Shown in pieces: positions 1 through 9,680 of a DNA stretch of 64,000 nucleotides. Numbering within the stretch: position 1 is the first letter of the stretch; every line of letters begins with the position of its first letter. Under the pieces are notes generated by a model. It was not told where the DNA came from and ran no database searches. It saw only the letters and a program-made list of their open reading frames with translations. The stretch is from Prorocentrum cordatum (taxonomy: Eukaryota > Sar > Dinophyceae > Prorocentrales > Prorocentraceae), in NCBI GenBank assembly GCA_963575745.1, contig CAUYUJ010016145.1, forward strand, positions 120,618 through 184,617. Reading direction: 5' to 3'. The position numbers and the translations under genes are program-made.

Positions 1-60
1 GGCACCCTGGGTGGAGCTTCCTATGGGGCCACGACACGTGCGAGGGGTGTGCCGAAGCTG
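1..60. repeat. Edge of a 77-bp-family minisatellite unit
   Basis: The first 60 bases (GGTGGAGCTTCCTATGGGG and following) match the units of the large minisatellite at 54,600-56,290. As there, the unit runs straight into a GAT microsatellite, so the window opens inside another copy of the same compound repeat. Confidence 0.75.
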
Positions 61-245
61 ATGGCGATGATGGTGATGATGACGGCGATGGTGATGACGA
101 TGATGGTGATGATGACGGCAATGATGATGATGATGATGAGGATGATGATGATAATGTTGATGTTGATGATGCTGATGCTGATGATGACGACGACGATGAT
201 GGTGATGGTGATAAGAGCAGGAGGGATAGGGCAGCGAAAGGAGTG
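61..245. repeat. Imperfect GAT/GATGGT microsatellite
   Basis: Triplet repeat of ATG/GAT with GGT and GAC variants. Met-rich open frames here are products of the repeat, not genes. Confidence 0.9.
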
Positions 246-340
246 ACGCGGGGCAGTGTCTCTTCAAAACGAAGACACAACACCACAGGATGGTTGGGAA
301 AGATTCTGGGAGATAAAAAAAATCTGGTCCCCGAGGCACG
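246..340. repeat. Tag sequence following the GAT array, copy 1
   Basis: GGAGTGACGCGGGGCAGTGT leading to CACCACAGGATGGTTGGG is shared with 57,035-57,100, where it also directly follows a GAT array. It appears to be the downstream part of a compound dispersed repeat. Confidence 0.6.
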
Positions 341-359
341 ATCCGTGCGAGGGTTGAGC

Positions 360-780
360 CAAAATTGGTTGGTTCGTCGGTCGGTTGGTTGATTGATTGG
401 CAGGTTGGCTTATTGGTTCGCTGGTTGGTTGGTTGATTGGTTGGTTCCTTTGTTGGTTGGTTGGTTGGTCGGTGGCTCGTTTAGTAGGTTGGTTAGGGTG
501 TCGGTTGATTGGTTGGTTTGCGTTGGTTGGTTGGTTGGTTTGTTGCTCGGTTGGTCGGTTGGGTGGTTGGTTGTTGGTTGGTCGATGGGCCAGTTGGCCA
601 GTTGGCCGATGGGCCAGCTGGCTGGTTGGTAAAATTGGTTGGTTATGATTGCCTTGTTGGTTGGGTGGTTGGTTGGTTGATTGGTCGGTCGTTTGGTTGG
701 TTGGTTCTTCGGTCGGTCGGTTGGTTGGTTGATTGATTCGTTGGTTGGTTGATTGGTAGGTTGGTCGGCCGGGTTGCCCT
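360..780. repeat. GGTT/GGTC tetranucleotide repeat array
   Basis: Degenerate tandem array of GGTTGGTTGGTC units with GATT interruptions, about 420 bp. The Trp/Leu/Val/Gly-rich open frames (GWLVGWLV) in all plus frames are repeat artefacts. Confidence 0.9.
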
Positions 781-965
781 CCTGCCCAGGTGGTTCGTCG
801 GTGTTCGATGGGTTGGGCGAATTAACGGGTTGGAGAGTTGAGGTGGTGTTGGGTCGGAGGGTTGAGGAGGCCGTGGCGGGTTGACGCTCGAAAGTTTGAG
901 CGTCCTGGGTTTGACATCCCCTCTGTGTTGCTGAAGGCCTTCTGGGATGCGTCGGGCAGTGTGGC
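781..965. other. No recognised feature
   Basis: GC-rich single-copy-looking stretch between two microsatellites; I see no coding signature. Confidence 0.5.
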
Positions 966-1405
966 GGCGAGGATGATTACGACAATGATGAAAATATCAA
1001 TGATGATGGGCAGCTATGATGGTGATGGTGATGATGATGGTGGTGATTGAAAGCACTGTGCCAGATGGTGATTATGGTTGTAAGGATAATGACGACAATG
1101 GTGATGATGATGACGACGACGATGACGTTTATGATGACCACGATGATGATGGTGATGGCGATGATGATGACGATGATGATGATGATGGTACTGATGGTGA
1201 TGATGGTGATGGTGATGATGATGGTGATGGTGATTTTTGGCTATGGTGGCGATGGTGATGATGATGATGGTGATGATGGTGATGATGTCTATGACGATGA
1301 CGATGACGACGACGATGATAAGAATAATAATGATGATGATGATGAGAATGATGATGATGCTGATAGATGGTGGTGATGATGATGATAGTGACGATGATGA
1401 TGTTC

Positions 1406-1462
<57 letters not shown>

Positions 1463-1469
1463 GTGATGG

Positions 1470-1538
<69 letters not shown>

Positions 1539-1690
1539 GGGTGATGGTGATGGTGCTGGTGCTGGTGCTGGTGCTGGTGGTGGTCGTGGCGTTGGTAGTG
1601 GTGATGATGGTGGTGATGATGATGCTGCTGATGACGGTCATGATGGTTATGTGGTTGATGATGAGGATGAGGATGAGCATTAAGATCAGA
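966..1690. repeat. Long GAT microsatellite
   Basis: Over 700 bp of GAT repeats, nearly pure from about 1,400 to 1,535 and with GGTGCT and GAC variants elsewhere. Long poly-Asp/Met and poly-His/Ile frames on both strands come from the triplet. Confidence 0.95.
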
Positions 1691-1699
1691 ACGACGGGC

Positions 1700-2125
1700 G
1701 ATTCCGATTTCAACGACGATTACGACGACCACGACTTACACGGATGGTGGCGTGGACGAGGAGGAGGAACACCAGGGGAGACACACGCCCCAGCGGGGCT
1801 ACTGGTACAGCCACTGCGTATTGGTACGACCCCAGGGGCCGGGGCGTACTAGTAGGGCTAGTTTGGCCTATTCGTACGACCGGCGGAAAAGCCCCCGCTC
1901 TAGACATCCTCGAAAGTCTGCGCCAGCGGGACTACGAGTACGGCTGCTTTGACCTACTTGTACGGCTCTTTGGCCTATTCGTACGACCGGTGGAGAAAGT
2001 CACCGCTCGAGAAATCCTCGAAAGTCCGCGCCAGCGGGGCTACGAGTACGGCTACTTTGGCCTACTGGTGCGGCCCTTTGGAACCTGACCGGGGCGTACT
2101 AGTAGGGCTATTTTGGTCAGGCCCG
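1700..2125. repeat. Degenerate tandem repeat with CTACGAGTACGGCTACTTTG motif
   Basis: Repeated pieces such as GCCTATTCGTACGACCGG, GAAAGTC(T/C)GCGCCAGCGGG and GGCGTACTAGTAGGGCTA occur two or more times each at roughly 110-250 bp spacing. No gene seen. Confidence 0.65.
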
Positions 2126-2702
2126 GAAAATGTTCAACGCAATGCAACGCAATGCAACGCAACGCATCGCAGCGCAATGCAATTCAAGGCGACGCAGTGA
2201 AACGCCAGGCACTGTAACGCAATGCGCGCCTCGTCGCATTTCAGCGCTGCGGGCGCCCAAGAAAAAACCATCCCGTCACACTCGTCACATGGCAATGCCT
2301 GGGCGGGCGAAAAAATACTATTCCATTCTACCCGCCACGTGGCAGCGCCGCGGTGTCCGAAGACAAATACGATTCCACTCTACTCGCCGCGTACAGATAC
2401 AGGAGCACCTGATGGCACTCCATTTCGTCCCGTGAGACGCGGTGGCGGAGTATATCACGACGACGATGACGACGACGACGACGACGACGACCTCCCTCGT
2501 CACTCGTCCTTCCTCCCCTCCTGTCTACCTCCTTCTGTTTTCTTCCTTCCCTGTCTTCCCCTCCTCCCCCTCGCCCGCAACCCAGTGCAACGCAAAGTAT
2601 TACAAGCGCAACTGCAACGCAATGAAATGCAACACAATGCAAGGCAATGCGCTCCAACGCAATGCAATCCAACAGGATGCAACGCAGCACAGTAGTATCA
2701 GC
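2126..2702. repeat. AATGCAACGC-type repeat with a short GAC array
   Basis: Loose pentamer-like AATGC/AACGC repeats at 2,126-2,240 and 2,580-2,690, with a GAC microsatellite at 2,457-2,492 and pyrimidine-rich sequence between. Related repeats lie at 2,945-3,025, 46,140-46,380 and, on the other strand, 51,970-52,690. Confidence 0.75.
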
Positions 2703-2941
2703 CAGCGTTGACTCCAAATATAGTAGACGGTTCAAATCAAGGCATCAGAGGAAACAAGCACGTTTGGAATCCGCAATTCAGCAAGCAAGCGTGCAAGCAA
2801 GCGCGCAAGCAAGCAAGCAAGCAAACATAACCATAGGAATTACGGGGGGCATAGGAATTATGGGGGAGGGGCAACGGACCAACTGGTAAGGTTTGAGTTA
2901 GAACTCCGATACGGCAAGCCTATTTGGATAATATTCATCGC
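2703..2941 (+). repeat. Dispersed ~240-bp repeat, copy 1
   Basis: Starts CAGCGTTGACTCCAAAT, contains a GCAAGCAA array, then GGAATTA...GGGGG pieces, and ends near GTTTGAGTTAGAACTCCGAT. The same order of blocks is found at 62,762-63,080. It could be a non-autonomous mobile element or a compound satellite; the ends are not proven. Confidence 0.65.
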
Positions 2942-3040
2942 AGCACAATGCAAGGATCTGCAACGCAATGCCACGCAACGCAATGCAGCGCAATGAAACG
3001 CAATGCAATGCAATGCAATGCAATGCCTCCTCCCTTCTCC
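2942..3040. repeat. AATGC-type repeat
   Basis: Short array of CAATGCAACG and GCAATGCAAT units, ending in CTCCTCC. Confidence 0.7.
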
Positions 3041-3295
3041 CTCCTCCTCCTCCTCTTCCGGTGCTGGAGACATTTGTTGAACCCCCGCCGCTCAGGTCTA
3101 ACCTTCCCCCCTCCCTTCCCAGGACCAGAAAACATGTTCTTTAACCCCCAACGCGCGGGCCCCGAGACGGCGTCGATCGGCCAATGTGTTGCACACCCCT
3201 TACACGGATCGTGCCTCCACGGCTAGAAACAATGTGAAGCCTCAGACGTTAAAGATGTCGGAGCCATCCATTAAAGATGGCTTGATCCCCCAACC
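3041..3295. other. No recognised feature
   Basis: Mixed sequence between repeats; no coding or RNA signal recognised. Confidence 0.4.
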
Positions 3296-3460
3296 CGAGG
3301 AGGAGGAGGAGGAGGAGGAGGAGGTGAAGCAAGAGGAGGAGGAAGAGGAGGAGGAGGAGGAGGAGGAAGAGGGGGAGGAGGAAGAGGAGGAAGAGGAGGA
3401 GGCGAAGCAGGAGGAAAAGGAGGATGAAGAGGAGGAGCGGAGGGAGGGGAGGGGGAGAGG
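3296..3460. repeat. GAG/GGA purine microsatellite
   Basis: About 160 bp of GAG/GGA triplets with AAG interruptions. The poly-Glu frames are artefacts. Confidence 0.9.
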
Positions 3461-3640
3461 GGAGGCGCCCCCCATGCAGGGAGAGGGGAGGGCCCCTCCC
3501 TCGCCGGGGGCCGTGCGCGGCTCGCGCCTGCGCCGCGGAGCCCACCCGCTACCGTTTCGCCTCCCGCGGCCCCTTTTGCCGCCCGCAGGCCTCCCCGTTC
3601 TCTACAATGACGTGCATCGACGCCGAGGCCTGGCATCCAC
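3461..3640. other. GC-rich spacer
   Basis: GC-rich unique-looking sequence between a purine and a pyrimidine triplet array; nothing recognised. Confidence 0.4.
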
Positions 3641-3809
3641 CCCCACCTCCTCCAACTCCTCGGCCCCCGCCTCCGCCGCCGCAGCGCGTGCCCGCGCGTT
3701 CCCAGTTCCTCGCTGCGCGCCCCGCGCCTCCTCCTCCTCCTCCTCCTCCTCCTCCTCCTCCTCCTCCCCCCCTCCTCCTCCTCCTCCTCCTCCTCCTCCT
3801 CCTCCTCAT
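3641..3809. repeat. CTC/CCT pyrimidine microsatellite
   Basis: Pyrimidine triplet array, nearly pure from 3,728 to 3,807, ending immediately before the relict spliced leaders. Confidence 0.9.
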
Positions 3810-3845
3810 GCGTAGTCATTCTGGCTCAAGTCATTTTGGTTCAAG
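3810..3845 (+). other. Two relict spliced-leader sequences in tandem
   Basis: 3,810-3,830 reads GCGTAGTCATTCTGGCTCAA plus G, and 3,831-3,845 reads TCATTTTGGTTCAAG. The dinoflagellate spliced leader ends ...GTAGCCATTTTGGCTCAAG, so each copy has only a few changes and the second is truncated at its 5' side. Tandem eroded leaders are the known mark of a trans-spliced mRNA that was reverse transcribed, re-inserted, transcribed and trans-spliced again. The LINE-like coding remains begin just downstream. Confidence 0.75.
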
Positions 3846-3890
3846 ATCCCTTTCTACACCCACGGTCTGCTGCGAGCTCGCCCGAGCCCA

Positions 3891-5323
3891 GTGGGAAAAC
3901 TGACCGTCGGACGTCCAGCACCACTTCGCCACCATGGCAGCCACGGGGGGGGTTCTGGGGCCGACCGGTCATCTCCAGCACGGGCGGCGTCGGCGCCGCC
4001 TGCTCGGACGGTCTCGCGCATTCCTCCTCGTGGTGATCGGCGGGATCGCGAAGATCGGCGGGAGCGGGATGGTTCACCTTCGGGGTCCTCACGATCCGAT
4101 TCCCGTAGCCACACCCTCAATAGCGAACAACGTGGCGGCCGAGGAGCCCGCAATTGTGGCGACCGCCAGCGCCGCGATGCTCCCAAGCAGTCTCGTCAAG
4201 ATCATTTCCGTCAACGGACAGCCGACGTCGCCTTTGCCATGGAGCGCGACGGTGTGGAACTCGCCGACATGCCCACCTTCGAGTCCCAGGCCACGCGCGG
4301 GGCTACAGTTTCCGCTGGCCTGGCGGCACCACACGACCCGTGGGCGGCGAGTGCGGCGGCCCTGCGTTCCGCCAGACAGGGTGTTCATCCTGATCATGCT
4401 TCTTCGGCTGCAGCGGCGGCCATGGCTGCAGCGGCGGCCCCGGACGGAGGCCTTGTCGGCGCACGGAGAAGACGGAGGAAAAGCTCTTGTCCAGGACCTC
4501 CTCGCGAGCATGGAGATCCGCATACAGGACCGCCTCACGTTTTCAATCGCAAATGGATCACAGATCACGCAGCAGACCCAGGCTGCGTTTGCAACCAGTG
4601 TCGACAAGCGCTTCGCTGCCCTCGAACAGCGAATGGCCAAGCAGGGGCGTGACATGGGCAGCATGGCCGAGCTCCGACGTCAGCCGGGTGCCCTCAGGAG
4701 GGGAATGGGCGTGCTGGGGGCGGGCGCACCAGCGCCCCTCCCGTTGCTCCGGCGTGGGAGCGCCCCGTCGACCACAACGCTATCGTGGGTTACGTCAAAA
4801 AGACCGTGGCCAAGTCTGCAGTGCAGGGGGCGCTGACTGAGCTCATGTGAGACGCTGGCATCGGCCACGAGCTGCGCGACGTGGAGGGTGACGAGCTGCG
4901 CACGCGCTTCATGGTGCGCTGGAAGGGAGACACCACCTTGGCCTCGCGGCGTGTCAACTGGTTCCTCTCGTGCATGCAGCTGGCTGGCCGCTCTTGGCGA
5001 CGTCTTGCCGCCCAGCGACCGCACGGCCCACTAGTCCAGCTCTCGACTGGTCGGGACAGGCATCGGAAGCAGATCACGGGCGAAATCTTCCTCAAGCAAC
5101 TCCGCGGCGCCCTCCAGCCCCAATTCAACAGCAAGCTGCTCATCGAGCGGGAGCCGTGCTCCACCACTTGCCAGTGGAAGCCCGTTCCAAGGCCAGCCCC
5201 TCCGCGGGAGTGGAGATCCAGTGGAACCAGACCACGCTGCGCCAGCTCGGGTTGGATAAGTTGGCGCTGGCATCTGCCCTAACTCCTGTCTTGGAGCCCG
5301 AGGCCCAAGAGTGGTGGCTTTGA
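3891..5323 (+). pseudogene. LINE ORF1-like region, frameshifted
   Basis: The reading frame changes at least three times. 3,891-4,400 gives an Arg/Ser-rich basic N-terminal part. About 4,460-4,690 gives a helical stretch (QTQAAFATSVDKRFAALEQR) that looks like a coiled coil. About 4,750-5,200 gives a more compact domain with LRTRFMVRWKGDTTLASRR and GRDRHRKQITGEIFLKQL, ending through EIQWNQTTLRQLGLDKLA. From memory this order resembles the protein that precedes the endonuclease in dinoflagellate LINEs, probably an RNA-binding ORF1 or N-terminal extension. The stop at 4,847-4,849 and the frame changes show decay. Assignment rests on pattern recognition and the downstream EEP/RT, not on a database hit. 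Confidence 0.55.
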
Positions 5324-5389
5324 TCGAATTGCGCAGGCGCGGGGGCAGAGGTCGAAGAGAGTCCAGCCCGCCACGTGGAACTCGATGGT

Positions 5390-6110
5390 CCTATACCACC
5401 ATGAACCCGCGATGCCCCTGAAGAATATTTCTGACCTGCGTTAGGCCACCAACAAACCGATGATCCTTGCATTGCAGGAAACTCACGGCTCGATGCACCG
5501 CGTCGCTCTTATCCTCCAGAGATCAGTTTCGCGCCAGAACCCAGTTTATCCTGGTGAACATGAAGATTCAGGAGGGGTGGTGACGACTTCTCAAAAGCCG
5601 CACCCGGGCTATGCCATAGATTTTCACGACACTGGAGTGGCACGTGGTAGCGTGCCCCGAGCGCGCACCAAAGTTTTTGAAGTGCCGGGCCACTCCTGGC
5701 CCCGTCGACAATGACCAGCTCGTCAACCCAGAGGCGCCCAGGGTCGACTTCGCGATCTCTTTTCTCCGAGCCGCAGAGTTTTGTGACCCAGAGGGTTTCG
5801 CGCAGCGCCTGCCCCTCCTCGCCCCCGCCACGCGGCCCCTCAGGGCCACCTCGCGCCACTCTTTCTCATTGGAACATGCACAACAACAGGTTGACTTCCG
5901 AGCAACTGCGCCACGCGACCTCGACGATCAAGGCGGACCTCAAGTGAGCCGAGCCCAACGCGCCGGAGCGCCTGGCGGCCATCGCTGGCGACTTCAACGT
6001 TGGGGAGACCATGGGCCGCGAGGGCTTCATGGAAGCCCAGGCGGAGAACTCTGCAGTCTGGCGCCGCCTTTACGGAAAGACAATGGGCGGGCGCGCTGGC
6101 GTCTGCAATG
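5390..6110 (+). pseudogene. LINE EEP (AP-like) endonuclease domain, broken
   Basis: At 5,460 the frame reads ILALQETHG, the conserved glutamate box of exonuclease-endonuclease-phosphatase endonucleases that nick target DNA for LINE insertion. About 530 bp later, at 5,985-6,020, another frame reads LAAIAGDFNVGET, containing the GDFN box. Between them is a plausible domain body (SGGVVTT, VHVPMRK is only on the other strand and ignored). At least two frame changes and a stop near 5,945 separate the boxes, so no functional enzyme can be made. The spacing of the QETHG and GDFN boxes is normal for the family. Confidence 0.7.
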
Positions 6111-7185
6111 GAGCACGCCGCTGACCCCCAGACCAATTGGCAACGAAGCGTCACGTTTATCGACGAAGTAATCCAAGGCGCGCTGAAGTGGGCGCCGCGC
6201 TAGGGCCAGCAGTCGATCTTCACCCTATGAGAACTGAGCGATCACAGCCTGCCCGCGACTGCGCCAGCGAGTCGGCGGCCCACGCCGCGGGAGGCGGCTC
6301 GCCCTGCGCCGCTCGCGCCCGCGGTCTGCAAGCACGCGACATTCAAGGAATACTTCGAGTCCTACGTCAACACCCCCCCACTCCAGGACATGGCCCCCCC
6401 AGACCAGCACGCGACGCACACGGCTGCCACACTGGCGGCGGCGAAGGACACCCAGAATTTTCTCTTCCGCAACCACGGCCGCCCCCAAGAATCGTCGGCG
6501 ACGATATTCCGGCAGATGGGCCGCGCCGTCAGTCGCAACTGGGGCGGGCTGGCCTCCGCCTCGATGGCCAGCCACGCGCGGGCGAGGGAGTTCATCGCAG
6601 TTGCGGAGGGCCAGGTGGGCATCGTACGTAGACTACGCTAATTTGCAGATGGAGTTCGACATGGGCCAACGATGGGCCGGCGCGCGCCGCGGGCGCGCGC
6701 CGCCGTCGCGCCTTGGAGCGCGACGAGCCGGCCGAGACCCAGGCTGAGCTCCGGAAGCGGTCGCAGGACCAGCAGCGACCCTTTCGGCGCCGACCCGAGC
6801 TTTGGACCCCGCCCGGGCCCCGACAGCGCTGGATAGGGCAGGCGAAGGCGGACGAAGAGGTGGCGGGAACCCTTGAGACCCGCGGGGCCCCGGCGATTGC
6901 CTGGGGCCCAGCACCCCGCCCGTCGACCCCCCAGCTTGCGCGCGGCGTCAACGCGCAGTCGGCCCGGGCATTCGCAAGGCCCCCCTGGACTGGACGGGTC
7001 CAAAATTGTCCATGAGATCCGATTTCAACGATTCCATCGGCGCTCACCGTCCGGAGGGTGAGCGACCGACAGACAGGGAAGGCGCAGCGCGGGACGCAGG
7101 CAAGACTCGCTCACTGGACCTTCGCAATGCTGGCGCGCAGGCGTTCTCGGCGGCGATCAACTTCACACGTCAAGGAGGCGCGGCG
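6111..7185 (+). pseudogene. LINE segment between endonuclease and RT, eroded
   Basis: Coding-like fragments in changing frames, for example 6,137-6,200 (SVTFIDEVIQGALKWAPR) and 6,300-6,640 (FKEYFESYVNTPPLQDM, then an Ala-rich helix). This is where LINEs carry the linker before the RT. No catalytic motif is visible; the assignment depends on the flanking domains. Confidence 0.4.
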
Positions 7186-7620
7186 CGCTCTGTTGCGCGC
7201 CCCCACGAGGTTTCATCGTTGGCCAGGATTTCCTAAACAATGAAATCGAACTACATCGTCGTGCCCAGCTGGAGGGCGCGCTTCCTACCTCTCCCCCCCG
7301 TCCCCCTCTTCTCCTTGCCTTCGACCATGCGCGAGCTTTCCCGTCAGTCGAACACGCGCGTATGCGGGGCGTCTCGACGGCGCGGCGGGCCCCTTCAGGC
7401 GTGTCCGATGCCCCCCCAGCACTCGCACAGCGGCGCTCGCTCGCTCAGCTCAGACCCCCCCCCGCATCTCATCCTCTCGGGAGCTCTTCAGAGGGGTCCA
7501 GCCTCCGGCAGCCTCTCTGCTGCGGCGAGCCACTCACTCGCCGCTGACCTAGAGGCCTCGCTCGACCAGCGCTGGCGAGGATGCGCTCGCTGGTGCGCTG
7601 ATAATTATTGATATTTGGTG
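7185..7620 (+). pseudogene. LINE reverse transcriptase core, broken
   Basis: Starting near 7,200, one frame reads PRGFIVGQDFLNNEIELHRR, as in the finger region of LINE RTs, and continues to LLLAFDHARAFPSVEHAYM, which is RT motif A with its catalytic Asp. About 7,465-7,530 in another frame reads ILSGALQRGPASGSL, equivalent to motif B (LQGCPLSGSLF). About 7,590-7,605 reads RWCADNY, the catalytic YADD/CADD box with the second Asp changed to Asn, followed at once by a stop. Several frameshifts separate these motifs. It is a dead RT that would have copied LINE RNA at the nicked target. Confidence 0.7.
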
Positions 7621-8700
7621 GGCGGGGCGGTAGGTCCTCGGCAGCTCACCAAGGTGTTCCGCGCGTCGAAATGTCTCGCTGGCTAAGCACTGAGCCAAAA
7701 AAATGCGCCTCCGCACCGCTGTCTCAAGATTATTCCGGAACGCTGCAAGAAGCAGCCTGGCAGCTGTTGCAGCGCGTTGAGTCCTCGTGGGCATTGCTTC
7801 AAATAGCGCGCCAGCTCGTGCATCCAGGGGTGGAGCTGGGACCCAGCGCGACTCCAGCGGTCGAGGGTGCTCAACGAAACGAGGGCCCGGACCTGGGACA
7901 TAGCCGGGTCGGCCGCGGGCCAATCCACCGCGGCCAGCCTCCACCCCGAGCGCGCCACCAGCGCGTTAGAGCACAAGGTTCAACTCTTTCGACTCCTCTC
8001 TCCCTCCACTGCGACGGGCACCACGTACTCTCGCTCGATTCATGGCGCCAGGCAGCTGGCCCCCGCTCTGCGCTTTCTGGGACTCGCCGCAACTTGCCAG
8101 TCCTGCGAGGGCCCTTGGCGCCAAGCGTCGCGGCCCCAGCTGCCGCCTGCCGCGCCAGAGCAGCCACTGGTAAATTTACCCGCTGGCGGCGTGAAGTTCG
8201 CAAGCTTCTCGAGGCTGCGAGACGGCGCTTGCCGACTGCGAGGTTCATGGAGGCACGCGGCGCCGCTCCGCGGCCTGAGTTCTGGCAGTCGCTAGCGATT
8301 GCCTGGGAGCTTCGGGGCGCCGCTAGGAAGGCCTTTCGGCGGGTCAGACCTGGCACTTTTACGCTTGGTAGGGTTTGGCTCGAACGGTCCAGGACAGGGA
8401 GTCGGTCTGGCAGAAGTCTGCGGAGCTTGGCGCGGCACGCGCGCGCGGAGACCTTTTGCGGCAGAACATCGGCGTCGAGGCTGATCCTGAGCTACGATCC
8501 TGGCTCGTGACCCAACAAGGCAAGTACAATTCCACAGAAAATAGACACATTTGCTGCCACCACTACCCACTGGAACCCCCAAAACTGACATCACCAATGG
8601 CAGTTGCCAGGAGAATCGGGCACAACCGAGGGGAGCGCGAGAAAGGACTCAAGCCACTAGGGAGGTATACTTTTACGCGAAGGCCTAAATGACTATTTTC
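7621..8700 (+). pseudogene. LINE RT C-terminal region, eroded
   Basis: Fragments such as PKKCASAPLSQDYSGTLQEA (about 7,690-7,750) look like the thumb region after the catalytic box. 7,867-8,290 gives WDIAGSAAGQSTAASLHPE and an Ala/Leu/Arg-rich continuation. There is no clear zinc knuckle or poly-A tail. Frames remain partly open to about 8,510, but no further motif is recognisable. Confidence 0.4.
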
Positions 8701-8900
8701 ATCCAGTTACCTCCGGGCGCACGCGGAAAATTGTTGAAGTCCACGCACGGCATTCGGGGCGACGCCAGCAATCGGGAAGATTGCCGGAAGGATTCTGCAT
8801 GTGACATTGGTCCTGACAACGGGCAAGTTATACCGCGTGCGTTTCAACATACGACGCGGTGAATATGGCAAACAGTTCACGGCGACAAGGTTGCTCGTGG
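8701..8900. other. No recognised feature
   Basis: Short unique-looking stretch before the assembly gap. Confidence 0.4.
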
Positions 8901-9000
8901 NNNNNNNNNNNNNNNNNNNNNNNNNNNNNNNNNNNNNNNNNNNNNNNNNNNNNNNNNNNNNNNNNNNNNNNNNNNNNNNNNNNNNNNNNNNNNNNNNNNN
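8901..9000. other. Assembly gap (100 N)
   Basis: Exactly 100 N characters, typical of a scaffold gap of unknown length. Distances across this point are not reliable. Confidence 0.99.
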
Positions 9001-9276
9001 AGGAGAGAGCAGGGAAGGCGCCCCGGCGGCGGCGCTCGGCGGCCCGCCGCGGGCGCGCTGGCCGGCCGCGGGGGGGAGCGGGGCGGCAGCGGGCCGCGAG
9101 GGTGAGTCGCGCAGGGAGCCGGGTCGCCGCGGCGCGCTTCAGCCACGCGCAGAGGGGGGGTGAGGGGAGGGGGGAGGGCTTTAAAACGACGCGAAGATCG
9201 GGACAAAATCGGATGGGGATAACTCGAAATCTCTGAGAATCGGTGGGTTTGGAGGATGTATTGGGCACTGCGGCCG
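9001..9276. other. GC-rich sequence after the gap
   Basis: Very GC-rich up to about 9,180, then mixed. Open frames are composition-driven; no gene recognised. Confidence 0.4.
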
Positions 9277-9325
9277 CTCCAGAGCGTTCCGGAACGCTCT
9301 GAGAGCGCTCCGGAACGCTCTGGAG
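9277..9325. repeat. 49-bp near-perfect palindrome
   Basis: Two arms built from AGAGCGTTCCGGAACGCTCT, itself a perfect palindrome, flank a centre at 9,301. Over 24-bp arms there is one mismatched pair (A/C). The RNA or single strand could fold into a long hairpin or two nested ones. Confidence 0.85.
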
Positions 9326-9375
9326 CAATTTATCCCGATCCTAGCCCTGTTTTAGGCTTCTTAGGAGCACCCCTG

Positions 9376-9680
9376 CTTCTTAGAAGGCGCGGGCCTTCTC
9401 TATGGGCGTGAGGCCGGCGCCTTCTAAGAAGCAGCCTCCTTCTAAGAAGCCCTCCCCCCCCTTCCACCCACCTCGGCGTGCCGCCAAGAAGAGGCGGAGG
9501 TTGGAGGCGGCCGGGGCTCGCCTATAGCCCCACCGAAGAATGTTCTCAGAACCTTTTGTGTGGTTCCCACGAAATGCTCTTGGAACATATCCGGCTGGGA
9601 GTCTGTCTTGTTTTAACACATCGGGGTTCTGTTCTAAGAACATTGCTTTTGTGATTAGAACATTTGTGGGTTCTAAGAAC
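9376..9680. repeat. Cluster of TTCTNAGAA palindromes
   Basis: Six 11-bp near-palindromes of the form (C/G)TTCT(A/T/C)AGAA(G/C) at 9,376, 9,421, 9,439, 9,542, 9,631 and 9,670. Also present are two copies of AAGAGGCGGAGGTTGGAGG near 9,488 and 9,733. It may be a regulatory or mobile-element terminus, but no adjoining gene is visible. Confidence 0.6.

Larger units (their letters stand above)
3810..8700 (+). mobile_element. Decayed dinoflagellate LINE (non-LTR retrotransposon)
   Basis: Pieces of a two-part LINE lie in the expected order in shifting plus-strand frames: an Arg/Ala-rich ORF1-like region, an EEP endonuclease (LALQETHG and GDFN motifs), then a reverse transcriptase with recognisable motif A, motif B and an altered YADD box. 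Several frameshifts and stops make it inactive. The left end is placed at the relict spliced leaders; the right end is unclear and may lie near or beyond the assembly gap at 8,901. Confidence 0.75.

Noticed and set aside
393-736. Apparent Trp/Leu/Val membrane protein
   Set aside because: The GWLVGWLV pattern is the translation of the GGTT tetranucleotide repeat, present in three frames at once.
1129-1852. Long His-, Asp-, Met- and Ile-rich open frames on both strands
   Set aside because: They are translations of the GAT microsatellite; triplet arrays without stop codons are open in every frame.
3271-3819. Poly-Glu and poly-Pro/Ser proteins
   Set aside because: Products of GAG and CTC triplet arrays.
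9001-9240. Possible gene after the assembly gap
   Set aside because: Open frames run into the N block and are dictated by extreme GC content, with no motif.
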